NCBI GenBank assembly: GCA_029262475.1
Contig: JAJCZG010000007.1
Location: 1-43,056 of the forward strand
Length of the DNA: 43,056 nt
Direction: 5' to 3'
From: Deltaproteobacteria bacterium
Lineage (GTDB): Bacteria > Desulfobacterota > GWC2-55-46 > JAJCZF01
Shown: in pieces, positions 9,486-19,104 of the stretch
Layout: each line of letters opens with the position of its first letter
Position numbering within the stretch: the stretch's first letter is position 1
Program-made: the position numbers and the translations under genes
The notes under the pieces: model-generated
What the model saw: the letters and a program-made list of their open reading frames with translations, nothing else
What the model was told of the DNA's origin: nothing
Database searches by the model: none

Positions 9486-10388
9486 TTATTTGCTCTCGCC
9501 TTCCGCTGCGGCTTCTTTTACCGGCGCTTCGGCGGCAGCTGGTGCTGGTGCTGGTGCGGCTTTTACTGCCGGCGCTTTGGCGGCTGCGGGTGCTGGTGCG
9601 GCTGCGGCTTTCGCCTGGGCCTTTGAAGCGGCCTCGGCGGCTAACAGTTCTTTAGCCACTGCGGATGCCTCAACCTTCTTATCCTGCTCTGCCTGAATCG
9701 ACTCCTCAAAGCGCGCTTTGCCCTCGAGGCATGCCGTAGCAACGGTGGCTGAGAAGAGTTTAATGGCCCTTATGGCGTCGTCGTTACCAGGGATTATGTA
9801 ATCCACCTCGTCGGGGTCGCAGTTGGAGTCGACTATGCCGATAACAGGTATGCCGAGCTTTCTTGCTTCCTTTACGGCGATAGCTTCTTTCTTTGTATCA
9901 ACGACGAAGACAGCACTTGGGGCCTTTTTCATCTCACGTATACCGCCGAGGTTCTTTTCGAGCTTGAGCCTGTGCTTTTCAAGCATCACGCCCTCTTTTT
10001 TGATGACGTCGGCGTAGCCGGCTTCCTTCATCCCGTCAAGGTCTATAAGTTTCTTTACGCTGAGCTTGACCGTTGCGAAGTTGGTGAGCAGGCCGCCTAT
10101 CCAGCGCTGGTTAACGTAACTCATGCCGCACCTCTGCGACTCCATCTCGATAGCGCTCTGGGCCTGTCTCTTGGTGCCGACGAAGAGGACTGTTCCTCCC
10201 TTGGAGGTTACGTCAACGATGAGATCATAGGCAACCTTGAACATCTTAACGGTCTGCTGAAGGTCAATGATGTAGATTCCGTTCCTTGCACCGAAGATAT
10301 AGGTCTTCATCTTCGGGTTCCATCTCTTGGTCTGGTGCCCGAAGTGCACACCGGCCTCGAGAAGTTGTTTCATGGTAATGTAAGCCAT
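9486..10388 (-). CDS. rpsB: 30S ribosomal protein S2 with an Ala/Pro/Lys-rich C-terminal tail
   Basis: S2 binds late to the 30S head and platform and is needed for translation initiation. The start [20 protein letters not shown], the block [20 protein letters not shown] and [12 protein letters not shown] are family-diagnostic. The core ends near residue 235. About 65 further residues are a low-complexity Ala/Pro/Lys tail encoded by repeated GCT/GGT-type codons on the opposite strand. The ATG at 10388 has a good AAGGAG eight bases upstream. It is the first gene of the cluster, with a promoter at 10509-10537 and a structured leader. Confidence 0.97.
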   Translation of the reverse strand: MAYITMKQLLEAGVHFGHQTKRWNPKMKTYIFGARNGIYIIDLQQTVKMFKVAYDLIVDVTSKGGTVLFVGTKRQAQSAIEMESQRCGMSYVNQRWIGGLLTNFATVKLSVKKLIDLDGMKEAGYADVIKKEGVMLEKHRLKLEKNLGGIREMKKAPSAVFVVDTKKEAIAVKEARKLGIPVIGIVDSNCDPDEVDYIIPGNDDAIRAIKLFSATVATACLEGKARFEESIQAEQDKKVEASAVAKELLAAEAASKAQAKAAAAPAPAAAKAPAVKAAPAPAPAAAEAPVKEAAAEGESK

Positions 10389-10465
10389 ATTACTTTCTCC
10401 TTAAAATGTGGTTTTACCTCCACGCCGCATTTCAGACCCAGCCAAAACCCGGTTTCCCGGACACC
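10389..10465 (-). promoter_or_regulatory. Structured rpsB leader, candidate S2 autoregulatory region
   Basis: Upstream of the rpsB start the minus-strand leader can form a small CCGG-GAAA-CCGG hairpin capped by a GNRA-type loop (10460-10449). It can also form a longer-range GGTTTT (10449-10444) to AAAACC (10415-10410) pairing that encloses a purine-rich GGAGG. In other proteobacteria rpsB leaders carry a conserved structure bound by S2. That this one works the same way is inferred from position and folding potential only. Confidence 0.4.
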
Positions 10466-10508
10466 AGAGGCGGGGCAAACAGCGTGTGTGATTTGAATGT
10501 AACGAATA

Positions 10509-10537
10509 TATTTACCATAGAAGCGCGTTTCTTTCAA
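10509..10537 (-). promoter_or_regulatory. Sigma-70-type promoter of rpsB
   Basis: On the minus strand TTGAAA (10532-10537) and TAAATA (10509-10514) are separated by 17 bases. The start of transcription would fall near 10502, giving a leader of about 115 bases before the rpsB ATG, long enough to hold the predicted leader structure. Confidence 0.55.
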
Positions 10538-10597
10538 GATAAAAAATTTTAATAATCAGTAAGATAGACGTTAAAAGCGGGTCCTTGGAGAAAAGCC

Positions 10598-12340
10598 CTA
10601 GGCGCATACGCCGCACCTTACGCAGCGCTCGGTATCGCAAGGCGGGGTCGTCTTCCCGGCCAGACCGCGCACGAACTCCTTCCAGAGGTAGTCCTTACGA
10701 ATGCCGTGGTCGATAAGCTCCCACGGGAGAAGTTCACCCTCTCCCCTTTCCCGGTAGACGAAGTCCCTGAAGGCGCGCTCCTTAAAGTGCTTTCTAGCGC
10801 CCTCCCCCGAAGCCCTCTCTATAACCGCCGAGAGCCTTCTGTCGCCTGTGGAGAGGACGGACTGCAAAAACCCCCTCTCGGCTGAGAACCCTTTTACTTC
10901 TACGCCTTTTATGCCTCCTAAAGACTTCTTTACCGCCTTAAACCGCCTCTTAAGGACGCTTATATCCGTATACCGGTTCCACTGGAAGGGGGTGCACGGC
11001 TTCGGGACGAAGGGGTTTATGCTTAAAACAATCGAGCCCTTCTTAAAGACCTTTCTTATCTTCTTTGTAATCTCGGCAGTTTTCATGGCGTCTTCATCGG
11101 TCTCCGACGGAAGGCCGAGCATAAAATAGAGCTTTAGCTTATGGAACCCGGCCTCGGCTATGAGCTTGGCGGCACCAAGAATCTCTTCATCCGTAATGCC
11201 TTTATTTATTACATCTCTCATCCGCTCGCTCCCGGCCTCGGGAGCGATGGTTAGCGTCTTATAGCCCGACGCCTTCATGAGCGTCAGCAGCTCTAAATCA
11301 AGCATATCGGCTCGAAGAGAGGATAGCGTCATCTTAAGGCCCGCATCGGTCCCCTCACGGAGTATCTCTTTTAGCCAGGTATACTCGGATACCGCCGCAC
11401 CTACGAGCCCGACCTTCCCGACCTTCCCGGCCACTACAGGCTCGGCAGACCCGGCAGACCCTTCGGCAACTTCTGCAAGGGCCTTTAAGATATCTTCCTT
11501 TGGCCGCTCCCTCGGTGGCAGGTAAAGAAACCCTGCGGCGCAGAAGCGACACCCCCTGCCGCACCCCCGCTCTACCTCCATGAGCGTGGTGGAGCTAAAT
11601 TCCGTATCAGGTGTGTGGACGACCGTCGCGGGCATACTGACTGCGGTGAGGTCGGTATTTTTAAGGGCTATTACGGACCCTGGCGCGCCGTGAAGGGGAG
11701 TTATCCCCGAAATGCGCGGCCCGTCGAATGCGAACAAGTAGTGCGACGGCACGTAAACGCCCCTTACCTTTGATAGTTCCTTAAATAACTCACCCCTGGC
11801 TTCTACTCCGGCAGCGCCCCCTCCGGAGAGTTCGATAACTTCTGCAAGTGACGCCTCGGCGTCACCTATAAGAAAGAAATCGAAGAAGTCGGCCACCGGC
11901 TCCGGGTTAAGGGAGACCGCCGCTCCACCGGCCATCACGACTTGGCCGTCCACCCTATCCTTTGAATAAAGGGGTACGGAGGCGAGAGCGAGTAATTTGG
12001 GGATATTTAGAAAATCTTCTTCAAAAGATATAGAAAAGGCGATGATATCGAAGTCGGTCGCGGGCCTTACGGACTCAAGCGAAAAAAGCGGTGTTCGCCC
12101 TGATTCATATTCTTTGAGATCGTCCCTCGACGGCAGGAAAGCACGCTCGGCGAGGGCGCCGGGCATGGCGTTTATGAGAGCGTAGACGGTCTGAAAGCCC
12201 AGGTTACTCATACCCGCCTTATACTGATTCGGGTAGATGAGGAGGACCGAGACCCTGCCGCCCGGATCCTTAACGACCGCGCCGGACTCCTTCTCACGAA
12301 GTTTTACGAGCTCTTCTCTTAATTTATGGCTTATATGCAA
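10598..12340 (-). CDS. Radical SAM protein with N-terminal B12-binding-like domain (TIGR03960-like)
   Basis: The 580-residue product has an N-terminal domain (about 30-165: LLIYPNQYKAGMSNLGFQ, FDIIAFSISFEEDFLN, VMAGGAAVSLNPEP) of the cobalamin-binding-like type. A radical SAM domain follows, with the cluster motif C260-x3-C264-x2-C267 (ERGCGRGCRFCAAG). A C-terminal cysteine group (C568, C573, C576, C579) could hold a second metal site. It resembles the uncharacterised TIGR03960 group, and the substrate is unknown. Residues 293-313 are a low-complexity insert built from 9-base repeats. The TTG start at 12340 lies four bases past the rpoD stop, so the two are probably co-transcribed. Confidence 0.85.
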   Translation of the reverse strand: MHISHKLREELVKLREKESGAVVKDPGGRVSVLLIYPNQYKAGMSNLGFQTVYALINAMPGALAERAFLPSRDDLKEYESGRTPLFSLESVRPATDFDIIAFSISFEEDFLNIPKLLALASVPLYSKDRVDGQVVMAGGAAVSLNPEPVADFFDFFLIGDAEASLAEVIELSGGGAAGVEARGELFKELSKVRGVYVPSHYLFAFDGPRISGITPLHGAPGSVIALKNTDLTAVSMPATVVHTPDTEFSSTTLMEVERGCGRGCRFCAAGFLYLPPRERPKEDILKALAEVAEGSAGSAEPVVAGKVGKVGLVGAAVSEYTWLKEILREGTDAGLKMTLSSLRADMLDLELLTLMKASGYKTLTIAPEAGSERMRDVINKGITDEEILGAAKLIAEAGFHKLKLYFMLGLPSETDEDAMKTAEITKKIRKVFKKGSIVLSINPFVPKPCTPFQWNRYTDISVLKRRFKAVKKSLGGIKGVEVKGFSAERGFLQSVLSTGDRRLSAVIERASGEGARKHFKERAFRDFVYRERGEGELLPWELIDHGIRKDYLWKEFVRGLAGKTTPPCDTERCVRCGVCA

Positions 12341-12344
12341 CCGC

Positions 12345-13826
12345 TCAGCCGACCTCGCCGCCGGTTAAAGCCCTTATCTTTTTGCAGCGTTTAGGGTGAC
12401 GGAGTTTTCGTAAGGCCTTGGACTCTATCTGGCGTATCCTCTCCCTGGTGACATGGAAGATGGCGCCTATCTCTTCGAGGGTAAGCTCATTGCCGTCGTC
12501 GAAGCCAAAACGCATCCTGAGGACCTTCTCTTCTTTTGGTGAAAGGGTGGAGAGGGCGGCCTTAACCTGGCTTGTCAGGTCGGCGGTCATGACTTGTTCA
12601 GGAGGCGCCTTGGTGTTATGGTCTACGATAAAATCGCCAAGTGAATCGTTCTCGTCCTCACCGACGGGGGTGTCGAGCGAGATCGGCTCTTTGGCGATCT
12701 TAAGTATATCCTTGATCTTCTTTAAGGGCAGATCCATTAGAGCGCTCAGCTCCTCGGGGGTCGGCTCGACGCCGTTTACCTGGATGTACTCCCTGCATTT
12801 ATGGACGAGTTTATTGGTCACCTCCAGCATATGCACCGGGATGCGGATCGTCCTCCCCTGGTCGGCTATGGCACGGCTCATCGCCTGCCTCACCCACCAG
12901 GTGGCGTAGGTCGAGAACTTGTAGCCGCGTTTGTAGTCGAACTTCTCTACAGCGCGCATGAGGCCGATATTACCCTCCTGAATGAGGTCCATGAGATGAA
13001 GGCCCCGGTAGTTATATTTTCTGGCAATGCTTACAACGAGCCTCAAGTTCGCGCTCGTGAGCTCTTTCTGCGAAAACTCTATTGCAGCTTCAAAAGAGCC
13101 TATAGTCTCGAAGGTATCACGCAACTGGGCGGCAGTGAGGCCGGTCTTCTTCTTTATCTCCCGTAGCCTCTTTCGGGCCAACTTCGCTTCCGCTGTACCA
13201 GTAGCGCCCTCCGCCGCGTTTGCTTCAAGTGAAGATAGCTCGCCGGTTAAGGCGTTCGTCTCAGAAAGGTACTCCTTTAGTTCATTAAGAGAGGCAACTA
13301 TTATGCCCGCCTCCGCGTCAAAGGAATAGACAGCCTCGATAAGCTCTTCGGGCGGTTCCGTCGTACGCTTTTTCCCTTTAATCGACTTTTTGTAGAGCTC
13401 TATTATCTTCTCAATTCGCTCGGAATACCTGGCCCTGTCATGGTCGTCGGTTACGCGCCCTTCGTTCTTGCAGAGCATAAACCCCGTACACATCTTCTCG
13501 CCCCTGAGGGCCGCGTGCATCTCCGAGAGTCCGTCTATCAGGAAGGAGTTTTTAAGGGACTCGCCTATGATACCCCTCCTTGCTGCCTCAATGCTCTCCC
13601 CGATGCGCTTTTCATCTTCCTTCTTTAAGAGCGAGACCTCGCCCATCTCCCTCAGATAGACCTTTATGGAATCCGGGGCATCTCCCCCCGTTGAGGGGAC
13701 GACATCGTGGCTAAGGCGCGTATTGTCACTAATAAAATCCATAACGCCGCTCGAAGAACTACCGTCTTCTCTACGCTTACCGGACATATCAGTCTTATTT
13801 ATCTTGGAATCTTTATTCAAAGACAT
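12345..13826 (-). CDS. rpoD: Primary RNA polymerase sigma factor (RpoD/SigA)
   Basis: This is the housekeeping sigma factor. The 493-residue product lacks a recognisable region 1.1. Region 1.2 starts near [20 protein letters not shown], and a variable spacer of about 150 residues (non-conserved region) follows. Region 2 has [34 protein letters not shown] and the -10 recognition stretch [10 protein letters not shown]. Region 3 (RIPVHMLEV) and region 4 end with [18 protein letters not shown], the -35-binding helix-turn-helix. The consensus promoters found in this window agree with such a factor. dnaG ends four bases upstream, in a macromolecular-synthesis arrangement. Confidence 0.96.
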   Translation of the reverse strand: MSLNKDSKINKTDMSGKRREDGSSSSGVMDFISDNTRLSHDVVPSTGGDAPDSIKVYLREMGEVSLLKKEDEKRIGESIEAARRGIIGESLKNSFLIDGLSEMHAALRGEKMCTGFMLCKNEGRVTDDHDRARYSERIEKIIELYKKSIKGKKRTTEPPEELIEAVYSFDAEAGIIVASLNELKEYLSETNALTGELSSLEANAAEGATGTAEAKLARKRLREIKKKTGLTAAQLRDTFETIGSFEAAIEFSQKELTSANLRLVVSIARKYNYRGLHLMDLIQEGNIGLMRAVEKFDYKRGYKFSTYATWWVRQAMSRAIADQGRTIRIPVHMLEVTNKLVHKCREYIQVNGVEPTPEELSALMDLPLKKIKDILKIAKEPISLDTPVGEDENDSLGDFIVDHNTKAPPEQVMTADLTSQVKAALSTLSPKEEKVLRMRFGFDDGNELTLEEIGAIFHVTRERIRQIESKALRKLRHPKRCKKIRALTGGEVG

Positions 13827-13829
13827 CCC

Positions 13830-15599
13830 TTATCTACGTTCTTCCAAAGCCCTCTTGAGGGCCCTTTCCCGCATGAGGGTTGCCGTCTCAACGTCACCGG
13901 CCTCCTCAAACTTTCTAATCTGCTCCATAGTGGCTTCCTTAAGACCCCCCGCAGTAAGTACAGTCCTTACGGAGTCGTTTATCATTTGCTCTGGCCCTTC
14001 GATAAAGCCTTCTTCCTCAATCACGATGGCCCCGGCTATCCAACCCCTCACAGTCTCATCGGCTACCTCGTCAAGCGAGTTTGTCAAGGTCGTCACACCC
14101 GGCCCTTCCTCGATTGCGGCGGCTATGAGCTCCGCAGCATTCTTTAAGAGCGGGTCCTTAAATAAGGCAACCGCAGCCCTTACCTCCTCGCCGTAGAGCT
14201 CCGGGTGTTTAAGGAGCACCTTCAGGATAGTAGCCTCTGCAAGCGAGTATTTACCGCCGCCGGGGCTTATGCCGTCTTTACCCTCGGCTCCCACCCCGCC
14301 TCCGGCTCTCTTGCCGGTCGGAGGCATTGAAGCAGAGCCTCCAATGGCCGCATATATCGGGTCCGCCTTGATACCGAGCAGAGCCGCTACACTCTCGATG
14401 TAATGGGCGCGTTCCGCAGCGTTGGCGATGAGCTTCAGGTACGGCATTATAGCATTAAAGAGTTCCCTTTTTCCACCAGGAGTTTTAAGGTCGCGCGCTC
14501 CAGCCTCTTTATCTATAAAAAACTCCATAAGAGGAATGGCCGCTTTAACTAAAATCTCCATCTCTCCGGGGCCGGATTCCCGGAGTATATCGTCGGGGTC
14601 CTTACCGGCAGGGAGTAACACTACCTTCGAAGGCACATCCTCGGCGATGAAGAGCTCAAGGCCCCGGATCGCCGCCTTCGTGCCCGCCTCGTCTCCGTCG
14701 AATACTGTATATATCTCAGCGCCAAAACCCTTTAACTTCCTTATGTGGCTTGCGGTAAGGGCCGTCCCCATCGTGGCGACGGAATTCTCAAAGCCGGCTC
14801 TTACGAGCGCGACCCTGTCGAAGTACCCCTCGCTTACGAGCACAAAACCCCTCTCACTGATAGAGGCCCTTGCCTCGTTAAGGCCGTAAAGGGTATCGAA
14901 TTTCTTAAAGACCGGACTCTCCGCTGAATTTAAATATTTTGGTTCTTCGCCCTCCAGCCCCCGACCCCCGAAGGCCACGGCCCTCCCACGGATGTCATAG
15001 ATAGGAAAGACAACGCGCGACCTGAAACGGTCGAAGCTCTTCTCCCCCTTTGAGCTGAGAAGCCCTGCGTCTACACCAACCTCGGGCTTTATGCCATTTT
15101 CCTTGAGATAGTCGGCTAGCCCGTTCCAACCCGGCGGGGCGTAGCCGATCCTAAAGCGCACGGCGAGGTCTTTATCAATCCCCCTCTTCTTAAGATAGGC
15201 GCGCGCTCCGGCGCCGGTGCTCTTCCTCAGTTCCCGGTAAAAGAACTCCTCGGCTAACTTATTGGCCTTATAGAGGGCTTCTCTCTTTCCTCCGTCGTCA
15301 GGAGAGCGGTACTCCTCTATAGTTACGCCACACCGTGAAGCGAGAGACCTTATAGCCTCGGGGAAGCTTACACCTTCCTTCTTCATAACGAATGTTACAA
15401 CGTTACCGCCCGTGTGACACCCGAAGCAGTAAAAAATATTTTTGGCCTCGTTTACGGAAAACGACGGAGTCTTCTCCGAGTGAAACGGGCAGAGGCCGAT
15501 ATGGTTAGCCCCCCTTTTCTTAAGCGTAAGGTACTCGCCTATGACGGATACTACAGGGCTCCTGTCTATTACCTCGTCTATCTTATCTTGTGGGATCAT
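13830..15599 (-). CDS. dnaG: DNA primase
   Basis: DnaG makes RNA primers at the replication fork. The 589-residue product starts MIPQDKIDEVIDRSPVVSVI and has a CHC2 zinc-binding domain (C37, H40, C58, C61 in CPFHSEKTPSF and FYCFGCHTGG). The primase core follows, with a TOPRIM domain (VSEGYFDRVALVRAG and VFDGDEAGTKAA, about 250-340). The C-terminal third is the variable helicase-binding domain. Length is typical (580-600). It sits between mutS2 and rpoD on the same strand, a conserved placement. Confidence 0.96.
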   Translation of the reverse strand: MIPQDKIDEVIDRSPVVSVIGEYLTLKKRGANHIGLCPFHSEKTPSFSVNEAKNIFYCFGCHTGGNVVTFVMKKEGVSFPEAIRSLASRCGVTIEEYRSPDDGGKREALYKANKLAEEFFYRELRKSTGAGARAYLKKRGIDKDLAVRFRIGYAPPGWNGLADYLKENGIKPEVGVDAGLLSSKGEKSFDRFRSRVVFPIYDIRGRAVAFGGRGLEGEEPKYLNSAESPVFKKFDTLYGLNEARASISERGFVLVSEGYFDRVALVRAGFENSVATMGTALTASHIRKLKGFGAEIYTVFDGDEAGTKAAIRGLELFIAEDVPSKVVLLPAGKDPDDILRESGPGEMEILVKAAIPLMEFFIDKEAGARDLKTPGGKRELFNAIMPYLKLIANAAERAHYIESVAALLGIKADPIYAAIGGSASMPPTGKRAGGGVGAEGKDGISPGGGKYSLAEATILKVLLKHPELYGEEVRAAVALFKDPLLKNAAELIAAAIEEGPGVTTLTNSLDEVADETVRGWIAGAIVIEEEGFIEGPEQMINDSVRTVLTAGGLKEATMEQIRKFEEAGDVETATLMRERALKRALEERR

Positions 15600-15659
15600 C
15601 CGCCTTCTCTATCGCTCTTTTATAAAAATATTACTATTACTTATATCACAAGTACGGGG

Positions 15660-18077
15660 CTAGCCCTTAAGCCTTACCATTGTAACGCCGGCGCCGCCGC
15701 CGCGCTCGTCACCCTGCTCGTAGCTCTCGACAAGGGGATTGCCTGCGAGGAACTCCCTTATGGCCGCTCCGAGAACGCCCGTGCCTTTACCGTGTATTAT
15801 CTCGACCTCCGGGAGGCCTGCGAGGTGAGCGTCGTCCAGAAATTTCGTAACGAGCTTAACCGATGCCTCGACGCGATTACCTATGATATTTATTGAATAA
15901 GCCGCGTCTACGGAGTAATCAAAGTTGTCTCCGGAACTTTGAACCGGCTCCGCCCTGGTAAGTTTGCCGCCGGTCTTTTCGAGCTTCTTCCACGGGGCCT
16001 TTATCTTCATGGCTCCGACCTTTAGCTCAACCTCTTTAGTATCCGCCATCACCTTAACGACGATACCTTTTGTCGAAGAGCCCGATACCGACACCTTATC
16101 CCCCTCTTTCGGCAGATAAGGCTTAACAGGGCGAAGTGCGTCATGGGGTAAAGCCCCTCTCGCCACGGCCTTGGCCTTTACGGCAGCGCTTCGACCGGCC
16201 CTGTCGGCAGTGCCGGTTTTGAGACGCGCTTCGCGCTCCTTCTCCTTCAAAGCGGCTACGATATTTCTTATCTCGTCTTCCGCCTCTTTTGCCTTCTTCT
16301 CTAACCTCTTTTTTAGCCTTTCGACGATCTTTGCCCGTTCGTCACGTAGTTTCTTAAGGGCCAGGTCCCTCGCCTCGGTAACGGCGGCGAGCCGGTTGTT
16401 TAATGCGATAAGCCTGTCTCGCTCCCTGTTAATATCCTTAAGCGACTCGATAAAAGCGCTCTCATCACTCGTAAGCTTCCCTCTGGCGTTTGCGACTACC
16501 GACTCCGGTATGCCAAGGCTCCCGGCTATGGAGAGGCCGAGGCTCTGGCCAGGCATTCCGTAGGAGAGGTTATAGGAGGGCTCCAGGGTCTCTTTGTCGA
16601 ATATGACAGTCGCGTTCATAAAAGCCTCGTCAACGGCGGCGTGGGCTTTAAGGAGGTTCATGTGGGTAGAGACAACCGTCACCGCGCCTCTGGCGCTAAA
16701 TTCTTCTAAGAGGGCAAGCGAGAGGACGCTCCCCTCGGAGGGATCCGTGCCGACGCCTATCTCGTCGATGAGGATAAGATCTCCCGGAGCGGCGTCGGCG
16801 AGGAACGAACCGAGCCTTTTTATATGACCTGAAAAGGTGGAGAGATCTTCCGCTATCCCCTGGCTGTCTCCTATATCTGCGGAGATTCTACCAAAAACCC
16901 TAAGGCGAGAGCCGGCTGAAACCGGCACCGGTATCGCCGACTGGGCCATGAGCGTAATTAGCCCCAAGGTCTTAAGGGCGACGGTCTTCCCACCGGTATT
17001 CGCCCCAGAGATGACAAGTACCTTAACCCCCTCTTCGAGCCTTATATCAACCGGGCGTACAGTCGTATCCCCGGTAAATCCTTTTAATATAAGGAGCGGG
17101 TGGCGAGCGCCCATGAGCCTCACCTCTCCTGATGCGCCAAGTTCGGGGACGCTGCAGCCTAGCTTCTCGGAGAAGGCCGCCTTTGCGGAGTCGAGGTCGA
17201 ATGAGCCGACTATCCCCTGGTCTTCCGTAAGCCCGTCCGCCTCGGAGACGACTACCTTTGAAAGCTCCCTGAGTATCCTTATCTCTTCGGCCTTCTCGTC
17301 CTTTTTTAGCAGCGATAGCTCGTTATTAAGCTCCACTACCTTATACGGCTCTATAAAATAGGTCTCGCCGCTCGCCGAGCGGCCATGAATAATACCCGGG
17401 AAACGCGTCTGGTAGCCAGCCTTTATAAGGAGCACGTAACGGTCGTCCCTTATCGTATAGAAATCCTCCTGAAGCCACTCCTTAAAGTCCTCAGACCTGC
17501 GGAGGTCGTCTATAAGCCTCCTTGCGCGCCCCCGCATGCCCTTGAGCTCACGGCGTATGTGCAAAAGCTCCGGCGAGGCTCTGTCAGAGATACCACCGTC
17601 GTCGTCGATGACGCGCTTTAGCTCGCCGGTAAGAAAGCTCTGGTCGGAGAAGGCATTCAGCCTCCTGTCGGTAATCGGATATTTGTCGTCAAAAGACGGA
17701 AAAGAAGCTAGCGAGCGAAGTGAATTAACAGAGGATAAAAGGCTTTTTACCTGCGAGAACTCCTCGCACGAAAGGTAGGCTCCTTCTTTTGAGGCCTTCT
17801 TTAAAAGGGGCCGGGTATCGGTCGCCCCACCGATGGGTAACGCGCCCAGAAGCTCTATCAAAGAGGCTACTTCCAGGTATCTCTGGAACTGAGTCTCCGC
17901 GGCTTCAAGCGTACTTTTGGGAGAAAGAGAGAGAGCGGCCTCCATGCCGAGCGGAGTCGCGGCGAGCGAGGCGAGCTCGCTCAGTATAAGCGGGAATTCA
18001 AGGGTTGAAAGGGTAGTTTTGTCCAAAATTTTAACGCAATCAAAGAGACGGGTAACTGCGACCGGGAGGGACTGCAC
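15660..18077 (-). CDS. mutS2: Endonuclease MutS2 with Smr domain
   Basis: MutS2 is a MutS-family ATPase with a C-terminal Smr nuclease domain. Proposed roles are suppression of recombination and rescue of collided ribosomes. Visible are the N-terminal core-clamp region, the P-loop GANTGGKTVALKTLG, the Walker B region LILIDEIGVGTDPSEG, and STHMNLLKAHA. A long charged coiled coil follows, then the C-terminal Smr motif EIIHGKGTGVLGAAI. An ORF could start at the ATG at 18188, but that would overlap the NIF3-like gene and add a non-conserved Ser/Pro/Arg stretch. I prefer the GTG at 18077, preceded by a G-rich SD (805 aa). TTG at 18026 (788 aa) is equally close to family length. Confidence 0.93.
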   Translation of the reverse strand: MQSLPVAVTRLFDCVKILDKTTLSTLEFPLILSELASLAATPLGMEAALSLSPKSTLEAAETQFQRYLEVASLIELLGALPIGGATDTRPLLKKASKEGAYLSCEEFSQVKSLLSSVNSLRSLASFPSFDDKYPITDRRLNAFSDQSFLTGELKRVIDDDGGISDRASPELLHIRRELKGMRGRARRLIDDLRRSEDFKEWLQEDFYTIRDDRYVLLIKAGYQTRFPGIIHGRSASGETYFIEPYKVVELNNELSLLKKDEKAEEIRILRELSKVVVSEADGLTEDQGIVGSFDLDSAKAAFSEKLGCSVPELGASGEVRLMGARHPLLILKGFTGDTTVRPVDIRLEEGVKVLVISGANTGGKTVALKTLGLITLMAQSAIPVPVSAGSRLRVFGRISADIGDSQGIAEDLSTFSGHIKRLGSFLADAAPGDLILIDEIGVGTDPSEGSVLSLALLEEFSARGAVTVVSTHMNLLKAHAAVDEAFMNATVIFDKETLEPSYNLSYGMPGQSLGLSIAGSLGIPESVVANARGKLTSDESAFIESLKDINRERDRLIALNNRLAAVTEARDLALKKLRDERAKIVERLKKRLEKKAKEAEDEIRNIVAALKEKEREARLKTGTADRAGRSAAVKAKAVARGALPHDALRPVKPYLPKEGDKVSVSGSSTKGIVVKVMADTKEVELKVGAMKIKAPWKKLEKTGGKLTRAEPVQSSGDNFDYSVDAAYSINIIGNRVEASVKLVTKFLDDAHLAGLPEVEIIHGKGTGVLGAAIREFLAGNPLVESYEQGDERGGGAGVTMVRLKG

Positions 18078-18135
18078 TCCCCCTCCCCCACTCACCGGCC
18101 AAACGGGTCTTTTCAGAGACCGCAGGGCAACTGGT

Positions 18136-19074
18136 CTACTTTCTCGCGATCCTCCTGAAGCCGGAGCAGGCGACGATATCCACGTCACCCAGGATCTCGT
18201 CGAGAAGGAGGTTTAGCCCCAGGCTATCGCTTGCTATATGACCGGCGATGAGGACGTTTATATGGTGCTTATTGGCCTCTTTCCTGTGGTCTTCACCTAT
18301 ATGCATGCCGACGACCGTGCCGACGCCTGCGCCCGAGAGCTTCTCATAGGCGTGTTTGCTGCCGCCGGTGCCGCCGGTCATATCGACGAATACCTTACCG
18401 GCCTTGCGGTCTCCGCTCCCGGCGACGATCTTCGGGGCAACTGTCTCGTCAATAGCCCCCGAGTACTCCGGGATATCTCTAAGAATATCTACGATATCCG
18501 AAACGGTATATGGTTCTTTATTATCAAAAATATCTTGAAGATAATTGGTTACAGCGTTATCAGAGGGGGTATGGACGCACATGAAAGGGATGTCGAGGAG
18601 GCGCGCCGCATCGACCGCCCTCGTGTGGTTAACCGGCATGAGCATGCGCTCAACCTCACTTATACGGTCGCCCATAATGCCCTCGGCGACGTTAATAGGG
18701 ACGCCGTACTTCGATAGTATCCCGGACTGCATCTTCATAACATCGTGGAGAGCGGCCATGGCCTTGCCCTCGGGGTGGTGGGCGATTACAAGGTCGATGC
18801 CCCCGAGTCTGTCGGCGAGAAGTATCTCGCCTATCTCCATGTCTATCCCGATAAGGACCTTCTTTACTTCAATCGAAGAGTCTCCGTACAGTATCCTCGT
18901 ATCTGCGTAAGGGTTGGTGAGCTTCTCGCGGTCAAAGAAGTTTTTATCCTTCTCACCGAGCTCGTCGTAGTCTTTCTTCGCCCTCTTCAGTTCAAGGGAT
19001 ACGTCTTTTTCGCCGCGCGGGTCGAGTTCAATGCCGCACTTTATGGCACTCTCGTATATATCCTTTATCTTCAT
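18136..19074 (-). CDS. NIF3-family metal-binding protein
   Basis: The 312-residue product carries the NIF3/YqfO-like metal-site signatures. These are LVIAHHPEGKAMAALHDV (paired histidines at 99-100, H110) near the middle, and VLIAGHIASDSLGLNLLLDE near the C-terminus. NIF3 proteins are di-metal-binding toroidal hexamers, but their in vivo function is unresolved; older names such as GTP cyclohydrolase type 2 are not well supported. The N-terminal 60 residues are charged and less typical. It sits between yqeY and mutS2. NIF3-like genes also lie close to the dnaG-sigA region in Bacillus, which supports the call. The ATG at 19074 follows yqeY by 30 bases. Confidence 0.8.
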   Translation of the reverse strand: MKIKDIYESAIKCGIELDPRGEKDVSLELKRAKKDYDELGEKDKNFFDREKLTNPYADTRILYGDSSIEVKKVLIGIDMEIGEILLADRLGGIDLVIAHHPEGKAMAALHDVMKMQSGILSKYGVPINVAEGIMGDRISEVERMLMPVNHTRAVDAARLLDIPFMCVHTPSDNAVTNYLQDIFDNKEPYTVSDIVDILRDIPEYSGAIDETVAPKIVAGSGDRKAGKVFVDMTGGTGGSKHAYEKLSGAGVGTVVGMHIGEDHRKEANKHHINVLIAGHIASDSLGLNLLLDEILGDVDIVACSGFRRIARK

Positions 19075-19104
19075 CCGGAGATATTCCTTTAACTGTAAAT
19101 GCGT

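Noticed and set aside
18078-18188. N-terminal extension of mutS2 to the ATG at 18188
   Set aside because: The added residues (Ser/Pro/Arg-rich) are not family-like, overlap the NIF3-like gene, and make the protein about 50 residues too long.
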